From Ligustrum vulgare (lineage: Eukaryota > Streptophyta > Magnoliopsida > Lamiales > Oleaceae): a stretch of DNA of 64,000 nt. The stretch is taken from contig OY743189.1 of assembly GCA_963555705.1 (NCBI GenBank), forward strand, positions 1,505,501 to 1,569,500, given 5' to 3'. The notes under the pieces are model-generated. The model was given only the letters and a program-made list of their open reading frames with translations, made no database searches and was not told the DNA's origin. Every line of letters begins with the position of its first letter. Within the stretch, counting starts at the first letter, position 1. Both the position numbers and the translations under genes were made by a program. Shown one piece after another: positions 34,161 through 45,912 of the stretch.

Positions 34161-36130
34161 TTTACATTTTTCACCTCAAAAATAGATTTTTTCCCCCACA
34201 TATTCTCCACACTATTTGAATGTAGGGAAATATGAGTGAATAAACCCATATTTGAGTTTTTTCTCCCAACACTATCTATGCTCTTATAGCAACAGAAGAA
34301 AATCAAAAGTTTCAAAAGAAATGACTACATGGACCCAATTATTTGGATGAGTATCAACAAAGACGGATTCAACTTTCAAGAAATACATCACCTCAAAGGC
34401 TATGTTTGCCGGTTCTTCCGCAACTTTCAAGAAATACATTATTCCACAATTTCTTCATTTAACTGTAGTGTAAATTTATAATTTCAAATTATAATTAGCA
34501 CAGTTTTTTAAATTATTTTTTAATTATATATATTTTTTTCTTTAATTTTTAACTACACATTTTACTTTGAAAACACAAATAATATACATTATAAATTAAA
34601 TTTTATTTATTTCAGCCGTCAATCGAATTCGTATTTCAAGCCCTTTTTCAAATATAAATATCAATGTATTCTCTTAAACGGGAACAAGTTGGAACTCTTA
34701 ACTAGAACAAGTCAGAATTATCTAAGAGAGTTTTATCTTCACTTTCAATACCATTGTGAACTTTCATCAATAAACTCATTTTTTTTATATAAACCCTATT
34801 TTTCCAACTTCCGCCTTGTAGGGTATCCAGGATTGAAATCAATTTTGATATTGAGATTTCTTCTTCTAAATTAGAAGAAAAACAGAAACCCCTTGTATTC
34901 AAACCTATCAATTCTAAGCTAAATCAAAATTTGGGATAAGTCCTCCTATATCGACTGAATCAAAATTTCTTGAGGAATTGTTTAAACAACTTTCTCAATT
35001 AATGTAATGTAATTTCAAGTTTATTTTTCAAGATTTTCATTGATTCAAATATATGTTCCCACGAAAATTATGTTTCTTGATTATTGCAGTCAAAATATTT
35101 TAAAAGAAAGATTTCTATTAAAGCCCAACATTAAAAGGACTGTTAATTCACAAAAGCATGGGAAAATTGCACCGTCTACTGCAATAAAATTACCAAACTG
35201 AAGTTTACCACTCAGAAAAGAAAATTTGAAATATACAGTCTTCTTCCCTGCCAAGCGGCGTCGACACTGTTGATGATCCCCGAACGGAACACCTATTGCA
35301 TCCACCTGTTGCGTCTCCACATTCCACCACCTGCTGCGCCTCTGAACTCAACATTGGTCACCACCAAGGCACTTTGCACCAACCCCACCGCTAGAAGGTT
35401 GAAGACAGCGACTATGTAGTGTTGAGACGGCGGTCCAACTTCTCCTACTTCAAATCTTTTTGGCTTGCATGCACCGCTTCTTCCTGTATTCTTCTTCCCC
35501 GACTGCACCAGCATCGCCTTTGCGTATTGGTGGTGGTGGTTGTAAAAATTGTTACCAGTGATAAGGAGAGTTTAGAGTGGTGGCAGCGGGTTGCAGTGTA
35601 GGTAGTTGTGGTCTTGGTCGGTGGAGGTGATGGTGTTGAGAAGGCGACAATGATGGTGATGTTGAGAAGGTGGTTGTCAAGGTGGCGGTCGTGGTGGCTT
35701 TGGTGGTGGTCGGTGGTTGTGAGATGTAAATTCTCAATTTTGCATAAAAATTATTTGATTTTATGTCTGAATCAAAGTATAATACAAAAAATGTAAAGTT
35801 TCAAGTTGTGATACTACAATTTCGCTCAAAGTATCATAAATATTTGATAAAATTTCAGGTTATGATACCAAAAATTTGAAGTATCATGTGATATTTTTAA
35901 AGTATCATAAGACCCTCTTAAAGTATCATAATATGATACTTAGATAAAACAGTTTTTTTTCAAAAAGAATAAAATAAAGTATTTTTCAGTGATTATTTAA
36001 AATGAAGTAAGTTTCAATTATGGTACTAAAAGTTGAGTATTTTTGCAAATGCCCCCATAAGCATTTTCCTTTAAAAAAAAATTTTAATTAAATACATCAA
36101 AACCTCATGGATTCAAAAGTCTTACAAAAA
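34161..36130. other. AT-rich intergenic DNA with low-complexity tracts
   Basis: No convincing gene. 34440-34640 resembles the MITE at 33877-34082 in its CACAATTT...TTTTTAACTACACATTTTAC blocks. 35520-35720 is TGG/GGT-rich and generates spurious ORFs on both strands. 35775-35945 has repeated TATCATA/TATGATA motifs. Confidence 0.6.
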
Positions 36131-36660
36131 ACATTTATGTTCCAAGTCAAAAAATATGTTTCCAAGTCTTCCAAAATTACATGTTTGAAATGTAACCAAG
36201 TAGGGAGTTATTCAAATAAATGTCCTATGAAACGAAAAAATTAAAAATCTTCAAATGGATGAAGATGTTAAACTTGAACTTATTAATTTACTTGATTCCA
36301 GTTCTAACGAACAATCGAAATCTGGTATTGAGCAAATTTATGATAATCAAGGAGACTCTAAATATACTTTGATCTTTCTTCTCATTCAAATCAGGACAGA
36401 AATTTTTTAATTGTAAAACCATAAATGTTCTCATTAAAGAAGAAGAATTTATTCAAGAAATAGTTGAGAAAATTGAAGATCCTTAACTTAAGAAAACATT
36501 TTTTTTTCATCTTTTACCTCAACCATTTTCTATTACTCCTTTTAATATGAAAGATATAATAAATCAATTTCAAGCAGAATCAAATTCAAAAAGGAGATTT
36601 TCACCTCCATGGAGCCTCCAATCGCAAAACAACAGATCCACGACCTATTTCTCCAAAAAA
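36130..36660 (+). pseudogene. Endogenous caulimovirid-like fragment (zinc-knuckle region)
   Basis: The plus-strand text at 36182-36223 is a knuckle of the form C-x2-C-x4-(S for H)-x4-C followed by basic residues. Next comes an acidic DVKLELINLLDSSS stretch and then, with stops and frame changes, a further conserved-looking block to about 36600. This arrangement resembles the coat/nucleocapsid-to-protease region of plant pararetroviruses (Caulimoviridae) integrated in plant genomes. The zinc-binding His is lost and the frame is broken repeatedly, so it is a dead relic. A retrotransposon Gag origin is the main alternative. Confidence 0.4.
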
Positions 36661-36865
36661 ACACCACACATATAAGTGCTTTTAAATCCTCAACAACATC
36701 AAATATAGCAACCATATATGCAACAATTGACTTGGGACAAAATCATTCCGATTTGCATTGGGAATCATGAGGCAAGCATTCCAATGAACTCGTTTTAACC
36801 ACTGAATATAGCGACGGGACCATAGCCATTGATCTCAGAAGGGAAGGCCCAAAAATCCCGGGGTT

Positions 36866-37063
36866 GTGTTTTCGACGTTTGATTTGCACCAAATCGCGAC
36901 ATCACGGTGCATGCAGTCGCTCGAAGCTTTTGCGATATCTCCCAATCTAGACATAATAAATGTAAAAGCACCTAGCCATCCCATTCCCCATCAAATTATG
37001 TACAACACACTAAACAATCAATCTGAAAAGACTTTAGAAGAGCCCAAAATCGTGAAATTATAG
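36866..37063 (+). other. Short ORF of unknown nature
   Basis: 65 codons starting MFSTFDLHQIATSRC, with no domain recognised and no supporting neighbour signals. It precedes the DUF4283 relic and may be non-coding. Confidence 0.15.
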
Positions 37064-37179
37064 AATGGACAATTTGTTAGAAAAATGGAAAATTTGGCCG
37101 TTATGGTTCCAACATTGATCCACGTGCCTCACCACCAAAATTTTTACCATGTGAGGCCCATTCAATGCTCAATCGTGGT

Positions 37180-38420
37180 GAGAAAACATATGCTACTATA
37201 GTTTCTGGCCGAACCTTTCTCAGGCCGAATGGAGTTCTAGAAAGTTATATGCTTTACTTTTATAGGCTCTAGGGGACTCTCCATACACTACGTTCATTTC
37301 TAAGAAACCCTTTAATCAAATGGGTGAGCCGTCCTTAGAATTAATTGATCAAGAGGAGGCGACTTTGGCTGATCCTTACAAGTACACACTTATAGGGAAA
37401 TTTTCCGATGATAAGCCAACCATGAGACAGGTACGTGAGCTCCTTATAAAGTTTGGTTTCTATGGTTTATTTGAGGTTGGATTTAGTTACACGACACACA
37501 TACTCGTACATATTACACATTAAGATGATTGGAGTAGATTATTCCTTAAGTCTTAATGGTACATTGTTGGGTGTCCAACGAGGATTCTTAAATGGACTTG
37601 CAAGTTTAGACCGGAACGTGAGACTCCGATAGTTCTTGTTTGGGTATCATTTCCTTCACTTCTGATACATTTTCGTGCCAAGGATTTCTATTTACTTTGT
37701 CCAAGGCTATAGGGATACCCTTGAGGATTAATGAGGCCACCTCTGATTCTAGAAAACCTAGTGTGGCTAGGGTAAGTATTGAGGGGAGCTTAGATTGCCT
37801 TTGGACTGAGCATAATAATAACCGTGGCTTTTGGGAGATGGTCATGAATGAGAAGAGGACGGTTTATTGTTTTTATTTTAGACACTTGGGCCACTCCTTA
37901 TATTAGTGTACTTCGGGAACACCTCCAACTCTCTCAGTTGTACCTCTTCGCTCCCAACCACCTCCTCCTACTGTAACCAATACTAGTAGGGCAAATAAAG
38001 GAAAGGTAAGGTGACATTTCCTGAGCTGAGGAAGAAGTAGGTTCCAGTTTCAGTAGTTCCTACTATGTTCCCCACTATTTCTACTGCAGTTCCTTCTGGT
38101 ACACACATTACTCCACCAGTGGCAGAGTCTGCTTCTACCTCTAAAGAGCTTATCCCAACTTCCATGACAAGTAACACAGGGATCGTACTCGAGGATCCTG
38201 AAGAGGTCACACCACATATTCCTACAGTTATTGAGCCTAATCCAGAGGCTCGTATCCAGATTCCTCCACATATTTCTACACTTACTAAGTCGACTCTAGA
38301 GGTTCATATTGAGGTACCCCCTCTCCCTCTCCCTACCACTTCTACACCTACCATTATTGCTAGTACTATAGAGATACCCCCTGCAGCTACACACGTTAGT
38401 ACTAGTGCCTAATAGTGTGG
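37180..38420 (+). pseudogene. DUF4283 / zinc-knuckle protein relic (LINE ORF1 type)
   Basis: In order: YATIVSGRTFLRPNGV; the DUF4283 core LADPYKYTLIGKFSDD, VRELLIKFGFYGLFEVGF (ORF 37320-37523), a stop, then WYIVGCPTRILKWTCKFRPE and PIVLVWVSFPSLLIHF. After a frame change near 37690 comes LSKAIGIPLRINEAT and KPSVARVSIEGSL (ORF 37640-37906), then a degraded knuckle YCFYFRHLGH. A Ser/Thr/Pro-rich tail follows (38065-38412). This domain order is common in plant LINE-associated ORF1 proteins that bind nucleic acid. Stops and frame changes make it a pseudogene. No LINE reverse transcriptase is found downstream. Confidence 0.6.
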
Positions 38421-40390
38421 GGAGACTAATTGGGTAATGAATCCCATCCTTAGCTAAACCAAGCCCCTGGTGGTGGCCTAAACGAAGAATTCATTGTATA
38501 CACATATAGAAGCTACGAAATCTTCATAGGACTCAGGCCCTAGTCTATAGATTGGTATAAGGACACTACCACAAGTCCTTACACAAGGACTGCTGGTGGA
38601 AACTGTTCAAAGCAGTTGATTGTCAAATGGATGTTGGTTGATCACTTTAAGAGAAAGCATTGTATGAAGGTTACCTCTACTAAGAGATTTTCTATTGAGG
38701 ACTTGGTCTTCAAACTATTTAGTAGGACAACCACCCATACTTCTAGGACTCATGCTTCCACACCTTCAATTGCTCCTACTCCGAGAAGGATAAGGTGAAG
38801 GCACATATTCATAACGACATAGATGGTATCGGTCAAGGAGATTGCATGGAGCACACCAAGGCAAACGTCCCTCAATCACTGACTCAGTTACATCTAGAAC
38901 ACATTCACTAGATGATATAGAGATGAGGAGGTTAGATGATATAGCTATGAGTACTTTTTTGAGATCTGATGCACCTTCTTTCGACCCTTCACATGAGCCA
39001 TGGGTGGGCCGACCTCTATCCCCTAGAGAGGCCCTGTCTACTAGATGAGATCCTTCATTGGTGAGCAACCTTGACTACAAAAACTACATATGCCTCTTTT
39101 TTTTAAAATTTTCTTTGTACTTTTAAGCTCGGGTTAAGTTCTCTTATGCCTCTTTTAAAATTTTCATTGTATTTTCCTCAAACATTTCCTCTTTAATACA
39201 TTTTAATCTTTAAAGTTGTTGTGTTTTTACTAGTTTTTCTTTATTTTCAGTTTATTGTTGTTATTTAAAGTGTTATTATTGTTATTTTTCTCAATTCTCA
39301 ACTTTTCACCTAAAATCACATACTGTTTATGGCACATTTAATGTATAATGTTGGGTTGTTGGAGATATTGATGGATGAAGGAAAAACTTGATGCAAAGTG
39401 AAGTAATATTGGAGCATTCAACTCAAGAAATCAACTAAGAGGGGAGTTCTCTTCATTAGTTTATTTGTAAACTTTTGCTTAACTTTTTATTGAAGTAAAT
39501 GTGTTAGCTATTAAATGTTGTTATTTTATTATATGTTAATTTTATTTCGTTGTGATATTTTATAAAGCTTGACTTTAGTAAATCACTCTAATCCTCTGTT
39601 TGGAAACTCATTATAATGAGTAATTATTACAATTTATAATTTACACAATTTCACAAATCACTTTTTAAGCACACACATTTTCTCTCTTCAATTTTCAACA
39701 AAAAAATATACCTCGAAATTCAAAAAAAATGACGGCTCCAAGTAGTCACTAAGTTGTTTATTGAAGTTAGATTATTTATTTTTGCGTATTTGAAATTATG
39801 AATGTTGTTTTACATTTATGTAGCTACCAAATGTTTATTAATAATTTGTGTTGTAATTGGAAGTTGCTACATATTTCATATTGATATTAGTATACCCTAT
39901 GTAATTTAGTTAATTGATTAACTAATACTAATTGATTTTGGAAAGAAGATATTATTGTAGTTAAGAAAACTAAATTCACCATGTTATATGTTATACAACT
40001 CATTTTATTTACAAAGTTTATGTTGTCATTGGTTTACTTAAGTTAACTATTTTTTATCCCAATTTTTATATTGTTGTTTATTTGCTTTAGTTAACTAGTT
40101 TTTACATCGTTATATTTCTACTCGTGTTATTTAGTTAGGAATTCAACATCAAACCTAACTTTTTTTGTTACTTGACTTTTCACTTAAAATGAAATCAACA
40201 AGTTTAGTTATAAATTGATGAATCCTCACGGGTAAGACAACCTCTTACCAATTTACTACTTGAATGTGAATTGTGCACTTGTGGTAAATAGTTTTAGTGA
40301 ACAATAGTGAATCCAAAAAAGTGTCAGAATAATATTCATATCTCGACACTTAATCCTACAATATTAAAAGAGAGTAAGGGCCAATTACTG
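38421..40390. other. AT-rich DNA without recognisable gene
   Basis: Short ORFs at 38616-39068 lack domains. 39595-39730 has a CACAATTTCACAAATCAC ... TCTCTCTTCAATTTTCAAC segment similar to the MITE at 33877-34082 and to 34440-34600, suggesting another decayed family member. Confidence 0.5.
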
Positions 40391-40396
40391 TTCATT

Positions 40397-40429
40397 TGAC
40401 GTAACTCTGACGTCAGCAAGATGACGTCG
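40397..40429. promoter_or_regulatory. Cluster of TGACGT(CA) bZIP-type sites
   Basis: TGACGT at 40397-40402, the palindrome TGACGTCA at 40408-40415 and TGACGTCG at 40422-40429, within about 300 bp upstream of the profilin exon fragment. Spaced TGACG motifs are recognised by plant TGA-class bZIP factors. Function here is inference. Confidence 0.4.
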
Positions 40430-40695
40430 TTTAACTTTATTCTTCCTTTTTTTCGCCATCTAGAACTCTCTGGTCCGTAATACCCGCCCGCACTCTTCTC
40501 TTGCTTCTCGACATTTTGGAATCTACGAAAGAAAGTTCTGCTTACCCTTTGTACTACCCTTCCTTCTTTCTTGTTCTCATCACTCTCTACCTATTTCAAA
40601 TACAGCAAACCCTTCCAAGAATAAGCTAAAAAATTCAACGGAAAGAAGAAAAAAAAGAAGTTTCAGATTGTTTGTAAGAGTTGAAATTCCCTAAG

Positions 40696-40815
40696 ATGCC
40701 GTGGTAAATATATGTTGATAATCATTTGATGTGTGACATTGATGGCCATGAAGGTCCTTGCCTCATCACCACCACCATCGTCGGCCATGATAGTTCTGTT
40801 TGGGTACAAAGCTCA
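40696..40815 (+). pseudogene. Profilin first-exon fragment with premature stop
   Basis: Profilin binds actin monomers. Forty codons from ATG 40696 read MPW, stop, [13 protein letters not shown], then [16 protein letters not shown]. This matches the plant profilin N-terminus (W at 3, YVD, HLMCDI, then the VWAQSS-type end). The exon stops exactly where a GT donor follows (40816-40817), at the usual first-intron position after the QSS residues. Codon 4 is TAA where the family has Gln (CAA), and later exons are not found in the following kilobase. It is a gene fragment, probably carried by a transposon or left by a rearrangement. The region 40400-40695 may be its original promoter and 5' UTR. Confidence 0.75.
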
Positions 40816-41119
40816 GTTCACTTTCTTTTTCATGACTTTATGTAATCTAAAAGTTTAAGCAATGGTGTGATGTTTTGTGATTTAATCTTTTTTCTGTTAT
40901 ACCCTAACAAGAATTTATGAATCAATATTTCTCTGTTTCTTCGAATTGTAGGATATAATCGTATAATTTGTTTGATTTTGATTATTTTGACATAATAAGT
41001 GCGATGGGTTTATCTCTACAAGATGTTGTTTTTTAGTGAAATTGTATATATATCATTATGACGTTTGAAACAAACTTCCTAAACTTGCTCTTTTTGTCAA
41101 GGAATAATGATATATAGAA

Positions 41120-41460
41120 AGGAGCTTGATGATGCTGAATTATGTCCAAAATGTGGTAACTTAAGATGGAAAGCTAACCAACGAACTAAGAGAATTCAGG
41201 AAAAAATGTGGTAATTACTTAAGATGGAAAGTTGCTTCAGATGCTCAAAATATTAGATTAGTCTTTCTACTGATGGTTTTAATCATTTCAAAGATCTTAA
41301 CTCTAAATACAATTCTTGGCAAGTAATTTTAACTATATATCACTTGTCTCACTCATTGTACATATTAAAGGACAGTTTGATGTTGAGTTTATTAATTTCG
41401 GGACAAAAAAACAAGGTAATGACGTAGATGTTTATTGGCACCACTTGTAAACAATACATC
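41120..41460 (+). pseudogene. Decayed CACTA TNP2 transposase fragment
   Basis: The plus strand reads ELCPKCGNLRWKANQRTK-like text near 41135-41180, then LSTDGFNHFKDLNSKYNSW and SLMLSLLISGQKN. These are the zinc-motif, TDGF...ST.W and MLSLLI.GPK landmarks of TNP2. Stops and frame changes are frequent and no termini are seen. It is independent of the CACTA element at 14486-32845 and in the opposite orientation. Confidence 0.6.
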
Positions 41461-42308
41461 GTTTAACCATGGCTGACCCCATTAGGGCTAATTACAAAAT
41501 TCCCTTCATTGCTTGCAACGAGACTGCTCCACAAGTAATGGCTCCAATTGTACAAATCATTATTATTGTTGCTAACGAAGGGGGGAAGGATGGATCAATT
41601 GTAGTCTTATATGCATGAGATGCTCATTATAAAACTTTGACCAGATGATCCATGTATCTAAACCATCTCATACAATTTCATTTATATAATTCAATTACAC
41701 ATAATGTAGATAAGGCGTATCAATACCAATCATGTTCACTTGCTAATAATCTCTGTTCATGAATATTTATTCAAGTAACATATCGTACTCGCGTTATTAA
41801 TCAAATAATTCAAATTACCATCACACCCATAGTTTAATGGATGAATGAATTCATAAATGACTCTTAAAATAGTTTCCTACTGGAACGGGTGTCTTTCATC
41901 TATCTTTGTGCAAAGTATATGGAGAAATCAGTACACCTATCTAAGTACAAAAAGCTCCACAAGTTGTATAATATATATTATCAGGAAGATCATCGAATTT
42001 GGAATTCAACGCACTTTATGGATTGAAAATGTAAAAAGTATAATTAAACAAAGTTGGACCGTAGGACTTCTTGCCAAGTGTTGACACATAGATGTCGATG
42101 CCAATTTTCATGATTTTGTGCACAAGTGTCAACCACTGTAAGTTAGGTGTTGACACCTACACAACTGCAATGAAAAATTAGCACTTTAAAACTTCCAATT
42201 TTGATTGTTTTGAAGTTTTCAAACTTATAAAACTTTGGAATAAAATAGTATAGGGAAAGCTATTTAGCAAATATGAAGTGTTTGAAATGAGCTATTTGCT
42301 TACTGCTA
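41461..42308. other. AT-rich DNA left of the Tat element
   Basis: No gene recognised. GTTGACAC / GTGTCAAC inverted motifs at 42075-42155. The last five bases TGCTA (42304-42308) would be the TSD of the Tat element; the partner lies outside the window. Confidence 0.4.
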
Positions 42309-42960
42309 TGACCACGCTTAAGAAGAGCTTGACATGTCACCAGTGAGGACCTACATGAAGTCCAATAGTTGCCAGCTGGGCATACGGCTTCTTAAGTTAC
42401 TACATGGCCAAAGTGGAATTCTGTCCGAGCCACTTATATCCGAAGTGCTTAATCCGAGATGATATCATTCGAGGTACTTGATCCAGGTTGGTAGAAAGAC
42501 TGTTCAATGTGTAAGAAAGATATGGCTTTTCAGTGAAATGCAGTGTGATGTGAAAGTGCCTATAAGAGAGATGTGAAAGCAGCAATGCAATAGAGTAGAT
42601 GGTACTAATTATAACCAAAGAAATAGTTTACCTCATGAAGGGTCAAGATGCTGCCACCTGTAAAGTGTAACACGTGTCATGATCTAAGGAAGCAACTCTT
42701 GGTATAAATTGAACCCATTTTCCCCCCAAGAAAGATGTTAGCAATTCTATGCTCTAACTCAATATACTACTCTCACTCCCTTTTCTCTCTTTTACACACT
42801 TATATTTCCTGCATTCAACATATATTTACTCGAAATGGATCTTGACTTGAGCGTCGAAGTGCAAACGGGAGCCACCCCGTCTCCCTTCGCACGCTGATTG
42901 TTTATATTAGTACGCAGGAAGTCCACGTGTTCAAAAGGGAGGAGCTGAGATGTGTTGATC
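42309..42960 (+). repeat. Tat 5' LTR, left part
   Basis: U3-R part of the LTR, from TGACCACG to the target site TGATC (42956-42960). A TATA box (GGTATAAATT) is at 42701-42710, and the GACTTGAGCGTCG block with GGGAGCCACCCCGTCTCCC (a stem-forming pair) lies at 42846-42888, typical of Tat R-U5. The other 31 bp of the LTR are at 58182-58212. Confidence 0.8.
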
Positions 42961-44980
42961 TGTGACGACCCGAATTCTCTTCCATTCGAGTGCCACTAAA
43001 AGTGACTCATATCATATTATCGAGACTTAAATAGTAATGTAAAATTATTCAAAAGAATAATTAGAATCCCATAATTTTATTTGTGAATAAAAATAGAACA
43101 TAATTTTCTTACATAAAGTTCAACATAATTATCTCATCAATCTTAACCACTTTTGCCACTTCCATGTTGACCGCCTCGAACCTTCAATTATCTGAAAATG
43201 GTAAATATCGTGGAGTGAGATTTATAAAATCCCAGTAAGTATACCAAGCATAAATTTTCTTTTGAAAGCATATGGATCATTTTCATCATAACATAGGATA
43301 GGATCGAAATACTCATAAATATAGGGAGACACAAGAATTTTACCGAACTTAAATGGCAAGAATTCTTATGTGTAGCGCTACTAAACTCCGGTCCCCTTAG
43401 CATAATCATAAACATATCATATGGAACCCATAACAATCTTGTGAGATTGATTTCATAGCAATGATCCAAACATTTTCATAAAAACATAAGATATACTTAC
43501 TTGTCATAAAAACATACTTACTTTTCATAAAAACATAAGATGTATTTACCTTTCATAAAAACATACTTACTTTTCATAAAAACATAAGATATACTTACTT
43601 GTCATAAAAACATACTTACTTTTCATAAAAACATAAGGTGTATTTACCTTTCATAAAAACATACTTACTTTTCATAAAAACATAAGATATACTTACTTGT
43701 CATAAAAACATACTTACTTTTCATAAAAACATAAGGTGTATTTACCTTTCATAAAAACATACTTACTTTTCATAAAAACATAAGATATACTTACTTGTCA
43801 TAAAAACATACTTACTTTTCATAAAAACATAAGATATACTTACCTTTCATAAAAACATACTTACTTTTCATAAAAACATAAGGTATACTTACCTTTCATA
43901 AAAACATACTTACTTTTCATAAAAACATAAGGTATATTTACCTTTCATAAAAACATACTTACTTTTCATAAAAACATAAGATATATTTACATTTCATAAA
44001 AACATACTTACTTTTCATAAAAACATAAGATATACTTACCTTTCATAAAAATTAAAATGAAGTGTAGTAGTAAATGGACCAAAACTTTCTTGACCACCTT
44101 GAATTTCTCTTACTTGTGGATTTTGTCAAGAGATTGGAAATAAGTGTATATGTGTAGAGTTGTGTGTAAAAGAGATGGGTTTAAATAGATGTATAAAGTT
44201 GGCATATTGTAAACATAATCATTCAATTCTATTAATTTTAACACATCCTTTTCTTAAAGTAAAGCACCATTCATATACTTTTCCATATTTATACAAATAT
44301 TATGCTCTTCATGATTATATATAATGGAGTCTTATCAATCATTCATATACTTTTCCATATTTATACAAATATTATGCTCTTCATGATTACATATAATGGA
44401 GTCTTATCAACCATTCATATACTTTTCCATATTTATACAAATATTATGCTCTTCATGATTATATATAATGGAGTATATAAATCATTCATATACTTTTCCA
44501 TTTTTTATACAAATATTATGCTCTTCATGATTACATATAATGGAGTCTTATCAATCATTCATATACTTTTCCATATTTATACAAATATTATGCTCTTCAT
44601 GATTATATATAATGGAGTATATAAATCATTCATATACTTTTCCATATTTATACAAATATTATGCTCTTCATGATTACATATAATGGAACCTCTCATGCTT
44701 GCATATATTTTCTTAATTTAAATAATAAAAGTAATTTTTGTACAAATAAATATTGGGATAACATTGAATTAAGTACTTAAACTTAATATACTTTAAATCA
44801 AGAGAATGGAGATATTTTTAGAAATTCGGAATTTAATTTAAAATCGAACGATCTCGATTATTTCTTGACTTGGCTATACGAATACGTCGTGGCGTTAACT
44901 TAATAAAATGGGTGAAATAGTAGCGACATGATTTTCTATTAAAATAATTATTAATCGCGTAAAAATTCTTGGTCGCTACA
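42961..44980 (-). repeat. LTR A (3' LTR of the array)
   Basis: 2020 bp, TGTGACGACCCG ... GGTCGCTACA. Contains a tandem array of about 21/42-bp units (CATAAAAACATACTTACTTT) at 43473-44056 and six units of about 70 bp (CATATACTTTTCCATATTTA...) at 44268-44683. A terminal 8-bp inverted pair GTAGCGAC (44920-44927) / GTCGCTAC (44972-44979) sits at its end. Confidence 0.95.
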
Positions 44981-45150
44981 AACTTACCCCCTTAAAATAA
45001 TTTCGTCCTCGAAATTAATCTTACTTGATCTTATGATTTCTGAACACTTAATCAGAATCTCTTCTTCTTCTTCTTATGTAGCATCATCGCTACCATATTT
45101 AACCCAACCATATTTAACCCACTGGACTTTGACTAAATGCATCAATTTGT
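44981..45150 (-). pseudogene. PPT and chromodomain-tail remnant, unit 1
   Basis: PPT at 44981-44999 (minus strand TTTTAAGGGGGTAAG). Inside it the minus-strand frame reads LVKVQWVKYGSDDAT, stop, EEEEEILIKC and INFEDEIILRG, resembling the last residues of a Tekay chromodomain (VQW...EATWE...). A duplicated WVKYGW segment is present. It identifies the carrier as a Tekay-type chromovirus derivative. Confidence 0.6.
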
Positions 45151-45700
45151 TTTCTTAAGACATGGACTTTTCTATCAATAATAGACATATGTCTACTCAT
45201 AAATTCTTCTGAATCAAAATGAAAATTCCCAATCGTATGTGATATTTCATCATATCTTGTAGTATTCATGTAACTTGTCATTTATCATCGTATCATGTGA
45301 CCTCAAATATTCGTATTAATATCTCTAAAATTTCAATAAATCTTTACTAACATATCATACCATAATAATTTGTCATTTCTTCTTATCACCAAATATCCCA
45401 AAATAATTAAAACGATTACCTGAATATTCTCTATGTAATATACCCAAACATGTTATTCACATATCAACATAATCATCAGTTTATCTTTCCAATATTTGTA
45501 ACCCAAAATTTCTGCAAAATTCAATAAACAAATATCTCCCAAATAATTAAAATTCTTAACTCAAATATCATAACATTTCCCGTAAGGTATTCCTTTCACT
45601 TGCACAAACTTATTAATCCTGATTCAATACAGTCCTTATTTCACTTTCACGTATCCCCGTATTATTTCTATACCTTGATTATTATATCAAAATATCAGTA
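45151..45700. other. Carrier-derived non-coding internal DNA, unit 1 left
   Basis: 45310-45490 is recognisably the same sequence as 21230-21480 of the Tekay-like element (e.g. CCATAATAATTTGTCAT, TACCTGAATATTCTCT). No gene; the ORF at 45600-45878 is probably spurious. Confidence 0.6.
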
Positions 45701-45912
45701 CCCAAAATCCAAGAAAATATTCCATATCTCAAATCCCGTCATCATCAAATCTTCCTTTTATCAAGAAAGTAAACGGCGCATAAACTCTTGTTCCCTCTTT
45801 TCCATTATTCTATTCCGCGCTTTCTTGCTGGAATCAATATCACGCGGATTCCCTCCGATCCTTAATGCTTTTAAATAGTTCATGCTGGGAAGAGGTTAGA
45901 TCCATCAAAAAC

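Noticed and set aside
35515..35737. Overlapping ORFs on both strands
   Set aside because: TGG/GGT trinucleotide-rich tract; no domain and no conserved start context.
43473..44056. Regular short repeats resembling a CRISPR-like array
   Set aside because: Units are contiguous tandem copies without unique spacers and lie inside a plant retrotransposon LTR.
44302..44673. 123-residue ORF (also at 50773-51144 and 57503-57874)
   Set aside because: It is the translation of six 70-bp tandem units in the LTR; the peptide is a repeat (IYTNIMLFMI...) with no protein-like features.
45600..45878. 92-residue ORF before the Cys-rich ORF
   Set aside because: Most of it lies in AT-rich carrier DNA and has no recognisable domain; probably chance, though its end overlaps the cargo.
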